A DNA stretch of 64,000 bases from Limnohabitans sp. Bal53 (GCF_003063355.1 NZ_NESH01000005.1:233268-297267), one strand, 5' to 3'; counted from the first letter of the stretch, positions 1-8,393 are shown. The notes: generated from the sequence alone by a model not told the origin. Numbers and translations are program-made.

Positions 1-1485
1 GTGGCCAGTGCCGTGTTTGCGCGAGGCATGTTTCTCGACGATGGCTTTTTTGCCCGCTTTCACACCGGGTTCGGCCCGGCGGGCGTGCAGTGCGGCTTTG
101 GACTGGCGCGTGGCCTCGGCCAAGTCCACCACGGGCAGGGGAATGTCGTCGTCGGGTCCGCTGCCCACCGTCAGGCCGCAGTCGCGCTGCACTTCAGGGG
201 GCATGAGCCAAGGCTCGAACAACCAGGTGTCGGGCACACGGCGCATGTGGGGCAGCCAGCGGCGCACAAAAATGCCTTTGGGGTCGTGGTCTTGCGCTTG
301 TTTGATCGGGTTATAGACCCGTGTGGTGTTGATGCCGGTGGTGCCCGACTGCATTTGCAACTGGCTCCAGTGGATGCCGGGTTCGTAGTCCAGAAACTGC
401 GTGGCCAGCCAATGGCCCACGGGCCGCCAGTCCAGCCACAGCGGATAAGCCGCCACCGACACCAGCATGGCCCGCATGCGGAAGTTGAGCCAGCCTGTCT
501 GGTAGAGCATGACGACACAAGCATCCACCATGGGCCAGCCGGTGCGGGCCGAGGTCAGGGCTGCAAAGTGGGCGTCGTTCCAGCCGTCTTCGCGCAGGCC
601 GTCGTAACCCCGGTGCATGTTGCGCCACTCGATCTCGGGCTCGCTTTCGAGCTTTTGGATGAAGTGGCAATGCCAATACAAGCGGCTGATGAAACCGATC
701 AGTCCGGCCTTGTGCCTGCCCGCTTGTGGGGGCAAGGCATCGAGCGCTGCGCGGGTGCGTTGCACCACCTCGCGCATGCTGATGCAGCCATAAGCCAGGT
801 AGGTCGAAATGCGAGAACAGGCGGTGGGCGATGACAGCGGCGAGGAGATACCACCCCGATACGACAAGGCCCGTGCATCCAGAAAACTGTGCAAGGTCTC
901 CAGCCCCAAGCGACGGCCACCGCGCTGGCGATCAGGTGGGTTGTGCTGCAGGCCGGGTGGCGGTGTCATCACTTCGGGGCCGGAATTTTCAGGCGCGTCA
1001 TAAAAGCGTAACTCAGGCAGCACTGCTTGAGGCGCGGCCATGTGCGCTTCCCAGCGGGCTTGCCAGGTGTTGCGGCTTTTGAGGCGCCGCACCACGCCAA
1101 ACTGCGCCCACTCTGTCCAGCCCACACCCGCGCTGCGGCACCACGCGCCCACTTGCAGGTCGCGGTCATAAGTAAAGGCGTTGCCGGTTTCTTCGTGGGC
1201 CACCAGTTCGGCAAAAGGCGCTTGCGCGTGCAGCGCGGCCAGCACCTGCACCGCAGGCCCCACGCGCACCTGCAAGCTGCCGCCCAGTGCTTGCAGTTCG
1301 TGGTGCAGTTCGGTCAAAGTTTCGCGTACAAATTCAAAGTGCTGCAAGGCCGCATCCGGCTGCGCCCAAAGATCAGGCTCGACGATGTACAGGCACAGCA
1401 CCGACCCTTGTGTGGCGGCGTGCGCCAGCGCCGCATGGTCGTGCAGACGCAGGTCGCGCTTGAACCAGACGACGCGGTACGTCAT
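1..1485 (-). CDS. Cryptochrome/deoxyribodipyrimidine photolyase family protein (3' end cut by window)
   Basis: Light-dependent DNA repair flavoprotein of the photolyase/cryptochrome family. The frame is open from the ATG at 1485 to base 1 (495 codons) with no stop, so the last few residues lie outside the window. The N terminus (YRVVWFKRDLRLHDHAAL) is the usual alpha/beta antenna-binding start. The C-terminal FAD domain shows YEPGIHWSQLQMQSGTTGIN, TRVYNPIKQ, DPKGIFVRRWLP and DTWLFEPW, all typical of the family. Its start overlaps the stop of the upstream gene by 4 bp, so the two are translationally coupled. Whether it repairs CPD or 6-4 lesions or acts as a cryptochrome cannot be told here. 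Confidence 0.9.
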   Translation of the reverse strand, partial: MTYRVVWFKRDLRLHDHAALAHAATQGSVLCLYIVEPDLWAQPDAALQHFEFVRETLTELHHELQALGGSLQVRVGPAVQVLAALHAQAPFAELVAHEETGNAFTYDRDLQVGAWCRSAGVGWTEWAQFGVVRRLKSRNTWQARWEAHMAAPQAVLPELRFYDAPENSGPEVMTPPPGLQHNPPDRQRGGRRLGLETLHSFLDARALSYRGGISSPLSSPTACSRISTYLAYGCISMREVVQRTRAALDALPPQAGRHKAGLIGFISRLYWHCHFIQKLESEPEIEWRNMHRGYDGLREDGWNDAHFAALTSARTGWPMVDACVVMLYQTGWLNFRMRAMLVSVAAYPLWLDWRPVGHWLATQFLDYEPGIHWSQLQMQSGTTGINTTRVYNPIKQAQDHDPKGIFVRRWLPHMRRVPDTWLFEPWLMPPEVQRDCGLTVGSGPDDDIPLPVVDLAEATRQSKAALHARRAEPGVKAGKKAIVEKHASRKHGTGH

Positions 1486-2069
1486 GGCTGTACCCCGAGG
1501 GCTGAAACGGGGCCCAATCCGCCAGGCCCCGCGCCATATCGCGCTGGGTCGACCCACATACAAGCAAGCAGCGCCTGCGGCAAACCGGGTGCCTGCTGGC
1601 GCAGGTAGCGGCGCACAAAGTCGCCGCTGTGCCAAGGCGCGGTGGAGCCGCTCCACACCGCCTGGTCTTGCACACGCCACTGGCCCGCTTGCAGGCGCAA
1701 AACCACCAGTGTGGGCTTGAGGACGTCGAACGCCACCTCGGCCACGCTCCAGTCGCCCAGTTGTTGCAGTTGCAGCCAACGGGCGCTTTGTGAGTCGGGC
1801 AGGCTGTGCTGCTGGATTGCAGTCAGCACGGCGCGGGCGATGGGGCTGTCCGGGGCGTTTTCTGAAGGGTTGTTGCCAGGCCAGCGGCTCACAGGGGTGC
1901 AATCGCGGCGCAACGCCAGCCATTGCTCGGCGGCCCAGCCGTGCACATCCCAGCGTTGGCCATTCACCTCCAACAGCCGCATGCCGTCCTGATGCACCCA
2001 GTCCACATGGCTGTCGACCACCAGCAAGCTGGTCAGTGCCACCACCACGGCGGCCACATGGCGTTTCAT
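1482..2069 (-). CDS. Hypothetical exported or membrane-anchored protein, 195 aa
   Basis: I do not recognise the family. The product starts with Lys-Arg followed by a hydrophobic stretch (residues about 4-20), consistent with a signal peptide or N-terminal anchor, then a soluble Trp-rich domain of about 170 residues. The stop codon overlaps the photolyase start by 4 bp (ATGA), indicating one operon. Codon use matches the neighbours. The function is unknown; the only clue is co-transcription with a photolyase-type flavoprotein. Confidence 0.7.
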   Translation of the reverse strand: MKRHVAAVVVALTSLLVVDSHVDWVHQDGMRLLEVNGQRWDVHGWAAEQWLALRRDCTPVSRWPGNNPSENAPDSPIARAVLTAIQQHSLPDSQSARWLQLQQLGDWSVAEVAFDVLKPTLVVLRLQAGQWRVQDQAVWSGSTAPWHSGDFVRRYLRQQAPGLPQALLACMWVDPARYGAGPGGLGPVSALGVQP

Positions 2070-2151
2070 AGGGCCCGGCCCCCAAGGATTTGTAGTGCTA
2101 TTTCAGGCATGTTCAATGAATTTTTGGCTATTTCAAAATTATGAGTTGTTT

Positions 2152-2169
2152 TATGACTGCTTGGTCATA
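2152..2169. promoter_or_regulatory. Inverted repeat upstream of the Rrf2 regulator (possible autoregulatory operator)
   Basis: TATGAC-N6-GTCATA is a perfect 6-bp inverted repeat ending 28 bp before the rrf2 ATG, in an AT-rich stretch. Rrf2 proteins often repress their own promoter through short dyads. Binding by this protein is inferred. Confidence 0.4.
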
Positions 2170-2197
2170 GAATATCTCATCGTTAACGGAGAACGTC

Positions 2198-2692
2198 ATG
2201 ATCCAGAAGAAAACCGTCAAAGCCCTTGACATCGCTGTGTTCATCACCTCGCGTGCGGTGGTCAAGCCCGTGACCACCGAAGAGATCGCCCACGGCCTGA
2301 GTCTGTCGTCTTCGTACACCGAATCAATTCTGAAAGAGCTGCGCGAGGCAGGCCTGATCCGTGCGCACCGCGGCCCGGGTGGCGGCTACCAGATCCGCGG
2401 CAATCCCGAAGACATCAGTTTGTGGGACGTGGTTCAGCACTTTGAAGAGATCCACAGCTTCGACGCCCTGTACCCCGATGGCGACCACCCCATGAAGTCC
2501 CTGGAAAGCGACATCCAGAGCAACATGCAAGCCCTGCTTCAGGCGCAAACCCTGTCCGATGTGGCCGTGCCTTTCATGCCGCGCGATGCCCGCGTCACCT
2601 CCATGTTGGGTCAGTTCCGTTTGAAGCCCCTGCCCGCACCGATCATGCCGCGCGCGCCCAACTCGGTGTTCCAGCTCAGCATGATGATGTGA
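2198..2692 (+). CDS. Rrf2 family transcriptional regulator without cysteines
   Basis: A 164-residue winged-helix regulator. Residues 1-75 form the Rrf2 DNA-binding domain, with the family motif LIRAHRGPGGGYQI in the wing. A GGAGA ribosome site lies 6 bp before the ATG. IscR and NsrR use three cysteines for an iron-sulfur cluster; this protein has no cysteine at all, so it cannot be a classical Fe-S sensor. The C terminus is Met- and Pro-rich and unrecognised. It stands alone between minus-strand genes, and its target is unknown. Confidence 0.85.
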   Translation: MIQKKTVKALDIAVFITSRAVVKPVTTEEIAHGLSLSSSYTESILKELREAGLIRAHRGPGGGYQIRGNPEDISLWDVVQHFEEIHSFDALYPDGDHPMKSLESDIQSNMQALLQAQTLSDVAVPFMPRDARVTSMLGQFRLKPLPAPIMPRAPNSVFQLSMMM

Positions 2693-2714
2693 GCCCTCCG
2701 CCCCGCCGGCTTTC

Positions 2715-3089
2715 TCAGTGGGGGGCCCAAGCGAACTCGCGCAGTTGCTCCAGGGTCACGTACTGCAGGGCTTTTTGGTGGGTGCACTCGAGCACCACAT
2801 GCGGGGCCACCCCGGCTTGAAAGGCTTCGAGCCAGCGCAGCGCGCACAGGCACCAACGGTCACCCGCTTTCAGGCCCGCAAAGCGGTGTTCGGGGCGGGG
2901 CGTCACCAGGTCGTTGCCACGCGAGCGTGAAAAATCCAGAAAAGCCTGCGTGACTTTGGCGCAGATCACATGGGTGCCTGCGTCTTCGTCGCTGGTGTTG
3001 CAGCAGCCGTCCCTGAAATAACCCGTGAGGGGGTCATAAGAGCAGGGGATCAATTCGCCACCGAGAACGTTCAAACCGGAGCGAGTCAT
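2715..3089 (-). CDS. DUF2237 family protein
   Basis: A 124-residue soluble protein matching the conserved DUF2237 pattern: NVLGGELIPCSYDPLTGYFR, DGCCNT, VICAKVTQAFLDFSRSRGND, AGDRWCLCALRWLEA and a C-terminal HQKALQYV. The family is widespread in bacteria and has no established biochemical role. Several conserved cysteines (GCCN, WCLC) could bind metal, which is inference. It is a single gene facing the Rrf2 gene tail to tail, with 22 bp between them. Confidence 0.85.
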   Translation of the reverse strand: MTRSGLNVLGGELIPCSYDPLTGYFRDGCCNTSDEDAGTHVICAKVTQAFLDFSRSRGNDLVTPRPEHRFAGLKAGDRWCLCALRWLEAFQAGVAPHVVLECTHQKALQYVTLEQLREFAWAPH

Positions 3090-3327
3090 GGGTGTCTAAG
3101 AGCAAGTGATGATGGGAGGCGTATTGTGTGTGCGTCGTTACAAGCCGCCTGTCTCGCAGGCTAAAGGCTTCACAAAGTACAGGGTCTTTCGATCTCGAAG
3201 CCTGAATGTCCGGATGTCTAGAGCTGGTATATCCATCTGGCGCTACACAGCGGTCAATCCGCCTTCCAACTGCGCGACAGGGCGGGGCTCTGCGGACCGT
3301 TAAGATGCCTCAACCCACAGCACGCCC
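3090..3327. other. Intergenic region, no gene seen
   Basis: About 240 bp between the divergent DUF2237 and TauE genes. No convincing ORF, RNA or repeat was found; it presumably holds the two promoters. Confidence 0.5.
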
Positions 3328-4083
3328 ATGAACTTCCCGCTCATCACCGACCCATTTTTTTACCTGATCGCTGTGCCAGCCGTGCTGCTGCTGGGTTTGA
3401 GCAAAAGCGGTTTTGGGGCCGGGTTTGGCTCCCTGGCCGTGCCCATGATGGCCTTGGCCGTCACGGTGCCGCAGGCTGCTGCGATTTTGATGCCCGTCTT
3501 GCTGGTGATGGACCTTCTGGGCATGGCCGCTTTTCGCAAGGACGTGGACAAGGCCTTGCTGCGCTTCATGGTGCCCTATGCCATGGTGGGCATTGTGCTG
3601 GGGGCCTTGTTGTTCAAGTTGCTGGATGCCCAAAAAGTGGCGGCCATTGTGGGCGCTTTCACCTTGCTGTTCTTGGCGCAGCAAATGCTCTTCAAGCCCG
3701 CCCCCAACGGGCCGCCGCCCCCTCGCTGGCTGGGCGGCTTGTTGCTCATCACCTCGGGCTTCACCAGCTTCATTGCGCACGCGGGCGGGCCGCCGGTCAA
3801 CGCTTATGTGATGCGCCTGAAGCTCAAGCCCATCCTCTTCACCGGCACGCTCGCGTACCTGTTTTTCTTCATCAACATGGCCAAGTGGGTGCCTTATGCC
3901 TGGTTGGGCTTGCTGGACTGGCGCAACTTCGCGACCTCTTTGGTCCTCTTGCCCTTGGCCCCCATGGGGGTGTGGATGGGTGTGCGGCTGGCGCGTCGCA
4001 TCCAGCCCGATTTGTTTTACCGCCTGATTCGGCTGGGCATGTTCCTCACGGGCTGCAAGCTCTTGTGGGACGGCTGGCGCTGA
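3328..4083 (+). CDS. TauE/SafE family membrane transporter (sulfite/sulfonate exporter type)
   Basis: A 251-residue polytopic membrane protein of the TauE/SafE family, with about 7-8 hydrophobic segments. The N-terminal repeat has LLGLSKSGFGAGFGSLAVPM and the second half has the matching ITSGFTSFIAHAGGPPVNAY, the duplicated signature of the family. Members are thought to export sulfite, sulfoacetate or related organosulfur anions. It lies 32 bp upstream of a quinone oxidoreductase gene on the same strand and may be cotranscribed with it. The substrate is not predictable from sequence. Confidence 0.88.
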   Translation: MNFPLITDPFFYLIAVPAVLLLGLSKSGFGAGFGSLAVPMMALAVTVPQAAAILMPVLLVMDLLGMAAFRKDVDKALLRFMVPYAMVGIVLGALLFKLLDAQKVAAIVGAFTLLFLAQQMLFKPAPNGPPPPRWLGGLLLITSGFTSFIAHAGGPPVNAYVMRLKLKPILFTGTLAYLFFFINMAKWVPYAWLGLLDWRNFATSLVLLPLAPMGVWMGVRLARRIQPDLFYRLIRLGMFLTGCKLLWDGWR

Positions 4084-4115
4084 TCAAGCCTTTTTAATTT
4101 TCAAGGAGACCTTTC

Positions 4116-5102
4116 ATGAAAGCAGCCTGGTACAGCCACAACGGCGAAGCCCAAGACGTGATGCAGGTGGGCGATTTGCCTACACCCAGCCCGCAAGCCG
4201 GTGAGGTGCTGGTGCGTCTGGCCACCTCGGGCGTCAACCCTTCGGATGTCAAGTCGCGCCGCGCCCGGCCGGTGAACGATCCGCTGGTTGTGCCGCACAG
4301 CGATGGCGCAGGCGTGATCGAGGCCGTGGGCGAAGGGGTGTCCTCTGCGCGCGTGGGCGAGCGGGTGTGGGTGTGGAACGGCCAGTGGCAGCGCCCCATG
4401 GGCACCTGCGCGCAATACATCGCCTTGCCCGCCGCGCAGGCTGTGGCCCTGCCCGAAGGTGTCGACTTTGCAGCAGGCGCCTGCATGGGCATTCCGGGCC
4501 TGACGGCGGTGCAGGCCGTCATCCTGGCCGAGCGCCTGTCGGGCGATTTGCGCGGGCAGACGGTCTTGGTTACCGGGGCCTCGTCGGCGGTGGGCCACTA
4601 CATCACGCAAATGGTGTCGCTGGCTGGGGGCAGGGTGATTGGCACCGTGGGCTCGGAGGCCAAGGCCGTGCACGCCCGCGCTGCGGGTATGCAAGAGGCG
4701 GTGTTCTACAAAACCGAGTCGGTGCCGGGGCGCGTCAAGGCGCTCACGCAAGGGCGCGGCGCCGATGTGATCATCGACATGGATTTCTCGACCACCGCCG
4801 CCTGGGCCAGTGAAGGTGCTTTGGCCCCGCACGGCCAAGTGGTGTGCTACGGCTCGAATGCGCTGGAAGTCCCCCTCCCGTTTCGGCCCTGGCTGTTCCA
4901 GTCCATGGGTGTGAAGTTTTTTTTGGTCTATGACCTGACGCCCGCTGACCGCCAAACGGCCGTGGCGCGCTTGTCGGGCATGCTGGCTGCCGAGCAGTTG
5001 CAGCACAGCATCGGGGCGCGCTATGCGCTGGACCAGGTGGCGCAGGCGCACCGCACCGTGGAAGCGGGGCAGACGGTGGGCAATGTGGTGATCGATTTGT
5101 GA
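4116..5102 (+). CDS. NADPH:quinone oxidoreductase (zinc-free MDR family)
   Basis: A 328-residue medium-chain dehydrogenase/reductase. The N-terminal GroES-like domain contains LATSGVNPSDVKSR and VPHSDGAGVIEAVGEGV. The Rossmann half contains VLVTGASSAVGHYITQMVSL (about residue 150). The cysteine and histidine ligands of zinc alcohol dehydrogenases are absent, which fits the QOR/zeta-crystallin branch that reduces quinones or enones with NADPH. AAGGAG sits well before the ATG. It has no evident tie to the photosynthesis genes. Confidence 0.85.
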   Translation: MKAAWYSHNGEAQDVMQVGDLPTPSPQAGEVLVRLATSGVNPSDVKSRRARPVNDPLVVPHSDGAGVIEAVGEGVSSARVGERVWVWNGQWQRPMGTCAQYIALPAAQAVALPEGVDFAAGACMGIPGLTAVQAVILAERLSGDLRGQTVLVTGASSAVGHYITQMVSLAGGRVIGTVGSEAKAVHARAAGMQEAVFYKTESVPGRVKALTQGRGADVIIDMDFSTTAAWASEGALAPHGQVVCYGSNALEVPLPFRPWLFQSMGVKFFLVYDLTPADRQTAVARLSGMLAAEQLQHSIGARYALDQVAQAHRTVEAGQTVGNVVIDL

Positions 5103-5237
5103 AGCGGGCTCAGCAGCAGTCGGTCTTTGCAGGCCCTGAGTCCATGCCTGCGCTCAGCACATGGACAGCCGCTGGTTTGCCGTTATGCTTGGCGGGCTGA
5201 CAAGCTACCCCGTTTTTTCCTGGTTTTTTGATCGTTC

Positions 5238-6989
5238 ATGGCTGCAACTCCCAAATCGCTCTCGGGCCTCGCCCCTTTTTTCAAGCCTTACCGCGTGGCT
5301 TTGGCTGTGGCGGCCCTTTTCCTCTTGCTGGCTGCAGGCACCACGCTGGCCTTTCCCTGGGTCTTGCGCCAGTTGATTGACCAAGGCCTGGCCAGTGGCG
5401 CTCCAGCTGAGCAGTTGTCGGGCAATTTCTTGCAGCTGTTTGGGGTGGCTGCGGCATTGGCGGTGTTTTCTGCAGGGCGTTACTACACCGTGAGTTGGCT
5501 GGGCGAGCGCATCACCGCCGATCTGCGCAACGCGGTGTACGGCCATGTGCTCAAACAAAGCCCGGCCTTTTTTGAGACCACGCAGTCGGGTGAGGTGCTC
5601 TCGCGCCTCACCAACGACACCACGCTGGTGCAGACCGTGGTGGGCTCGTCGTTTTCGATGGGCTTGCGCAACCTGGTCATGGGCGCTGGGGCGCTGATCA
5701 TGTTGGTGTGGACCAATCCGGTGCTGATGCTGCAGGTGGTGGCGGTGCTGGTGGCGGTGATTTTCCCGAGTGTTTATTTGGGCCGCCGCGTGCGCCGACT
5801 CTCGCGTACCAACCAGGACCGCGTGGCCGATTCCAGCGCCATCGCCTCCGAGGTGCTCAACGCCATCAGTGTGGTGCAAAGCTACACCGCCGAGGGCCGA
5901 GAAACGCGCCGCTTTGTGGATTCCACCTTGCGCGCACTGAGCTCCGCCTTGGGCCGCATCCGCGCCCGCGCCGTGCTGGTGGGCTTCATCATCATGGCTT
6001 CTAGCGCTGTGCTGCTTTGGGGCCTTTACATGGGCACGCTGGCCGTGCGCGCGGGCACCAGCACAGCCGGCCAGTTGGGCGAGACGGTGTTTTATGTCAT
6101 CTTGCTGGCCAGCGCATTTGCAGTGCTGGGCGAGGTGTATGGCGACTTGCTGCGTGCAGCCGGCGCCACTGAGCGCCTGATGGAGCTGCTGCACACCGAG
6201 TCGAATCTGAAGATCGCCGCCCAGCCGCAACAAGCGCCCTGGCCGCAAGGCGGCTCCTCCTTGCAGCTGGAGTCGGTGCGCTTTCATTACCCGTCTCGCC
6301 CTGACACCTGGGCGCTGGACCAACTCACTGGCCAGATCCACCCCGGACAGACCGTGGCCGTGGTGGGCCCGAGCGGTGCGGGCAAAACCACCTTGTTCGA
6401 TTTGCTGATGCGCTTTCACGACCCGCAGTTGGGCCGCATCGTCTTGGACGGTGTGCCGATCGATCAAATGGACCTGCACGCCCTGCGCGAGCGCATGGCC
6501 ATCGTGCCGCAGGAGCCCGTGATTTTCTCGGGCACGGTGATCGAGAACATCCGCTATGGCCGCCCCGATGCCAGCCTGGAAGACGTGCATGCCGCCGCTG
6601 AGGCCGCTTATGCGCAAGAGTTCATCCGCGCACTGCCCGAAGGCTTTGACACCTATTTGGGCGACCGGGGCGTGCGCCTGTCAGGTGGGCAGCGCCAACG
6701 CATCGCGATCGCACGGGCTATTTTGAAAAACCCGCCGCTTTTGCTGCTCGACGAAGCCACCAGCGCGCTCGATGCCCAAAGCGAAAAAATGGTGCAGGCC
6801 GCCCTTGACAAAGCCATGGTGGGCCGCACCACACTGGTGATTGCCCACCGCCTGGCCACGGTGCAACGGGCCGATGTGATCTGGGTACTGGAGCGCGGCC
6901 GCCTGATGGAGCAAGGCACCCACGCCGAACTCCAAGCCAAAGGCGGCCTCTACGCCAGCCTGGCGGCGCTGCAGTTCAGCCCTGTGTAG
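5238..6989 (+). CDS. ABC transporter, fused permease and ATPase (MsbA-like exporter)
   Basis: A 583-residue half-transporter of the type I exporter class. Six transmembrane helices span roughly residues 20-290. The ATPase domain follows with Walker A GPSGAGKTT (about residue 377), the signature LSGGQRQR (about 480), Walker B LLLLDEATSALD and the H-loop VIAHRL. It would work as a homodimer exporting lipid, peptide or drug-like substrates from the inner membrane; the cargo is not predictable. Its stop codon TAG lies inside the first copy of an intergenic repeat (see 6985), so the repeat seems to have inserted at or replaced the native gene end. Confidence 0.92.
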   Translation: MAATPKSLSGLAPFFKPYRVALAVAALFLLLAAGTTLAFPWVLRQLIDQGLASGAPAEQLSGNFLQLFGVAAALAVFSAGRYYTVSWLGERITADLRNAVYGHVLKQSPAFFETTQSGEVLSRLTNDTTLVQTVVGSSFSMGLRNLVMGAGALIMLVWTNPVLMLQVVAVLVAVIFPSVYLGRRVRRLSRTNQDRVADSSAIASEVLNAISVVQSYTAEGRETRRFVDSTLRALSSALGRIRARAVLVGFIIMASSAVLLWGLYMGTLAVRAGTSTAGQLGETVFYVILLASAFAVLGEVYGDLLRAAGATERLMELLHTESNLKIAAQPQQAPWPQGGSSLQLESVRFHYPSRPDTWALDQLTGQIHPGQTVAVVGPSGAGKTTLFDLLMRFHDPQLGRIVLDGVPIDQMDLHALRERMAIVPQEPVIFSGTVIENIRYGRPDASLEDVHAAAEAAYAQEFIRALPEGFDTYLGDRGVRLSGGQRQRIAIARAILKNPPLLLLDEATSALDAQSEKMVQAALDKAMVGRTTLVIAHRLATVQRADVIWVLERGRLMEQGTHAELQAKGGLYASLAALQFSPV

Positions 6990-7030
6990 GAGCCCACCCC
7001 GTAGCCGATAGGCCCGGCACGTCCCGAAAC
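6985..7030 (+). repeat. REP-like intergenic repeat, copy 1
   Basis: Starts TGTAGGAGCCCACCCCGT and ends CCCGAAAC. It matches copy 2 at 7065 over nearly the full 46-48 bp. The TAG at 6987-6989 inside this copy is the stop codon of the ABC transporter gene. This copy's internal palindrome is partly decayed (GTAGCCGATAGG instead of GTGGGCGATGGG). Confidence 0.7.
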
Positions 7031-7064
7031 GCACCACGCACAAGGGTTCGCTTTAGCAAGTGAA

Positions 7065-7112
7065 TGTAGGAGCCCACCCCGTGGGCGATGGGCGTGGCAC
7101 ACGCCCCGAAAC
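7065..7112 (+). repeat. REP-like intergenic repeat, copy 2
   Basis: TGTAGGAGCCCACCCCGT followed by GGGCGATGGGC. The core GCCCAC-CCC-GTGGGC is a 6-bp hairpin. It is in direct orientation to copy 1, 80 bp apart. Related inverted copies lie at 53671-53714 and 59292-59316. Confidence 0.7.
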
Positions 7113-7133
7113 CTTCTGGCACAGGCGCGTGGC

Positions 7134-7331
7134 TCACGATTTTTTGTCGGTTTCGTCTGTCGCTTGCTTGGCAGCCGCTTCCTGATCCTGCGCATCACGC
7201 GCTTCTTGCGCTGCTTTTTCCCGCGCCCGCTGCTGGCGTGTTTGCTCTTGGGCCTTGCGCACATCGTGCATTTGCCAAAAGGCAAACACGAAGACCAGTC
7301 CAAAAATGCCCAGTTCCAACCAAATTCCCAT
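7134..7331 (-). CDS. Small membrane protein divergent from crtE, 65 aa
   Basis: No family recognised. The product has one N-terminal transmembrane helix (WLELGIFGLVFVFAFW, residues 3-18) followed by a highly charged Arg/Lys/Glu/Gln-rich tail that should form a long helix or coiled coil in the cytoplasm. The start is set at 7331 because GGAAGG precedes this ATG; a longer in-frame start at 7379 has no such site and would run through the regulatory region. It is divergent from crtE and shares the intergenic region with two PpsR-type sites, so light/oxygen control is possible. Confidence 0.6.
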   Translation of the reverse strand: MGIWLELGIFGLVFVFAFWQMHDVRKAQEQTRQQRAREKAAQEARDAQDQEAAAKQATDETDKKS

Positions 7332-7354
7332 GGCTTGACCTTCCGTGTGTGTTG

Positions 7355-7372
7355 TGTCAATAAAGATTGACA
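7355..7372. promoter_or_regulatory. PpsR/CrtJ-type site upstream of crtE (distal)
   Basis: TGTCAATAAAGATTGACA fits the TGT-N12-ACA consensus with extended TGTCA/TGACA arms. It covers the -35 hexamer of the predicted crtE promoter and lies 23 bp from the divergent small gene. Confidence 0.8.
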
Positions 7373-7394
7373 GTATCAATTATCAGGTTATATT
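7367..7394 (+). promoter_or_regulatory. Predicted sigma-70 promoter of crtE
   Basis: -35 TTGACA at 7367-7372, 16-bp spacer, -10 TATATT at 7389-7394. The -35 box lies within the distal PpsR-type site, and the proximal site is just downstream of the expected start point. This is a repression-ready arrangement. Confidence 0.65.
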
Positions 7395-7406
7395 GACACT
7401 CATGCC

Positions 7407-7424
7407 TGTCAGCCTGTGTTGACA
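7407..7424. promoter_or_regulatory. PpsR/CrtJ-type site upstream of crtE (proximal)
   Basis: TGTCAGCCTGTGTTGACA fits TGT-N12-ACA. Its centre is 52 bp from that of the distal site, close to five helical turns, which would allow cooperative binding of PpsR tetramers. Confidence 0.8.
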
Positions 7425-7446
7425 GATCTTCCGTTTCGGAGGTCCC

Positions 7447-8361
7447 ATGAGTCTGTTGTCACGTGCCGAACACGCTTTGAGCTCCCATTTTGAGCAAGCC
7501 GCCGGTGTGGGCTCGCCCTCCCGATTGGTGGCCGCCATGCGGCATGCGGTGTTTTCGGGTGGCGCCCGCATCCGCCCACAGTTGTGCATGGCCGTGGCCA
7601 CCGCCTGTGGTGACGATGCGCCCCAGTTGACCAACGCCGCCGCCGTGGCGCTGGAGTTGATGCATTGCGCCTCTTTGGTGCACGACGATATGCCCGCCTT
7701 TGACAACGCTGACACCCGGCGCGGCCGCCCCACGGTGCACAAGGCCTTCAGCGAACCGCTGGCGCTGCTGGCCGGTGACGGCCTGATCGTCATGGCCTAC
7801 CGCGTCTTGCTGCAAGCGGGCGCGCAACGGCCCGAGCGCCTGATCGCATTGATGGACAACATGACCACCGGCGTGGGCCTGCCCAACGGCATCGTGGCCG
7901 GGCAAGCTTGGGAGTGCGAGACCAGCGCTGACCTGGGTCAGTACCAACGCGCCAAAACGGGCGCTTTGTTCGTCTCTGCCACTTGTGCGGGTGCGCTCAG
8001 CTGCGGCTACGAGCCCGAGCCATGGGCCCCATTGGGGGCTTATTTGGGCGAGGCCTACCAAGTGGCCGACGATATCCGCGACGTGATTGCCGACGCCGCC
8101 ACATTGGGCAAACCTGCTGGTCAGGACGCTTTGCACGCCCGACCCAGCTCGGCCCAAGCGCTGGGTCTGGATGGGGCCATTGCCCACTTTGACCACCTGA
8201 TCGAGCAGGCCGCCTCGTCGATTCCGGCTTGCTCGTGCCGCGACATGTTGCGCCAACTGGTCCAGCTCGAAGCCGAGCGCCTGGTGCCCAAGGCTCTGTG
8301 CGAAGGCTATTTCAAGACCCACCCGGCCGTTGCTCCTGCCCGCATCGGTGCGGCGCATTGA
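7447..8361 (+). CDS. crtE: Geranylgeranyl diphosphate synthase CrtE
   Basis: A 304-residue trans-prenyltransferase that makes GGPP for carotenoids and the bacteriochlorophyll tail. The first aspartate-rich motif is HDDMPAFDNAD (Asp80, Asp81, Asp86) followed by TRRGRP; the second is DDIRD (residues 208-212), which binds IPP-Mg. GGAGGT stands 6 bp before the ATG. It is the first gene of the rightward PGC block, behind a promoter covered by two PpsR-type sites, and crtF follows after 32 bp. Confidence 0.95.
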   Translation: MSLLSRAEHALSSHFEQAAGVGSPSRLVAAMRHAVFSGGARIRPQLCMAVATACGDDAPQLTNAAAVALELMHCASLVHDDMPAFDNADTRRGRPTVHKAFSEPLALLAGDGLIVMAYRVLLQAGAQRPERLIALMDNMTTGVGLPNGIVAGQAWECETSADLGQYQRAKTGALFVSATCAGALSCGYEPEPWAPLGAYLGEAYQVADDIRDVIADAATLGKPAGQDALHARPSSAQALGLDGAIAHFDHLIEQAASSIPACSCRDMLRQLVQLEAERLVPKALCEGYFKTHPAVAPARIGAAH

Positions 8362-8393
8362 GTTCCCCAGCTGCCAGACGCGAAGGAAGCCGC

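Noticed and set aside
1..834. 277-codon plus-strand frame at the window start
   Set aside because: Shadow of the photolyase gene on the minus strand, whose conserved FAD-domain motifs are clear.
5205..6617. 470-codon minus-strand frame opposite the ABC transporter
   Set aside because: Shadow of the transporter; His/Gln-rich and without domains.
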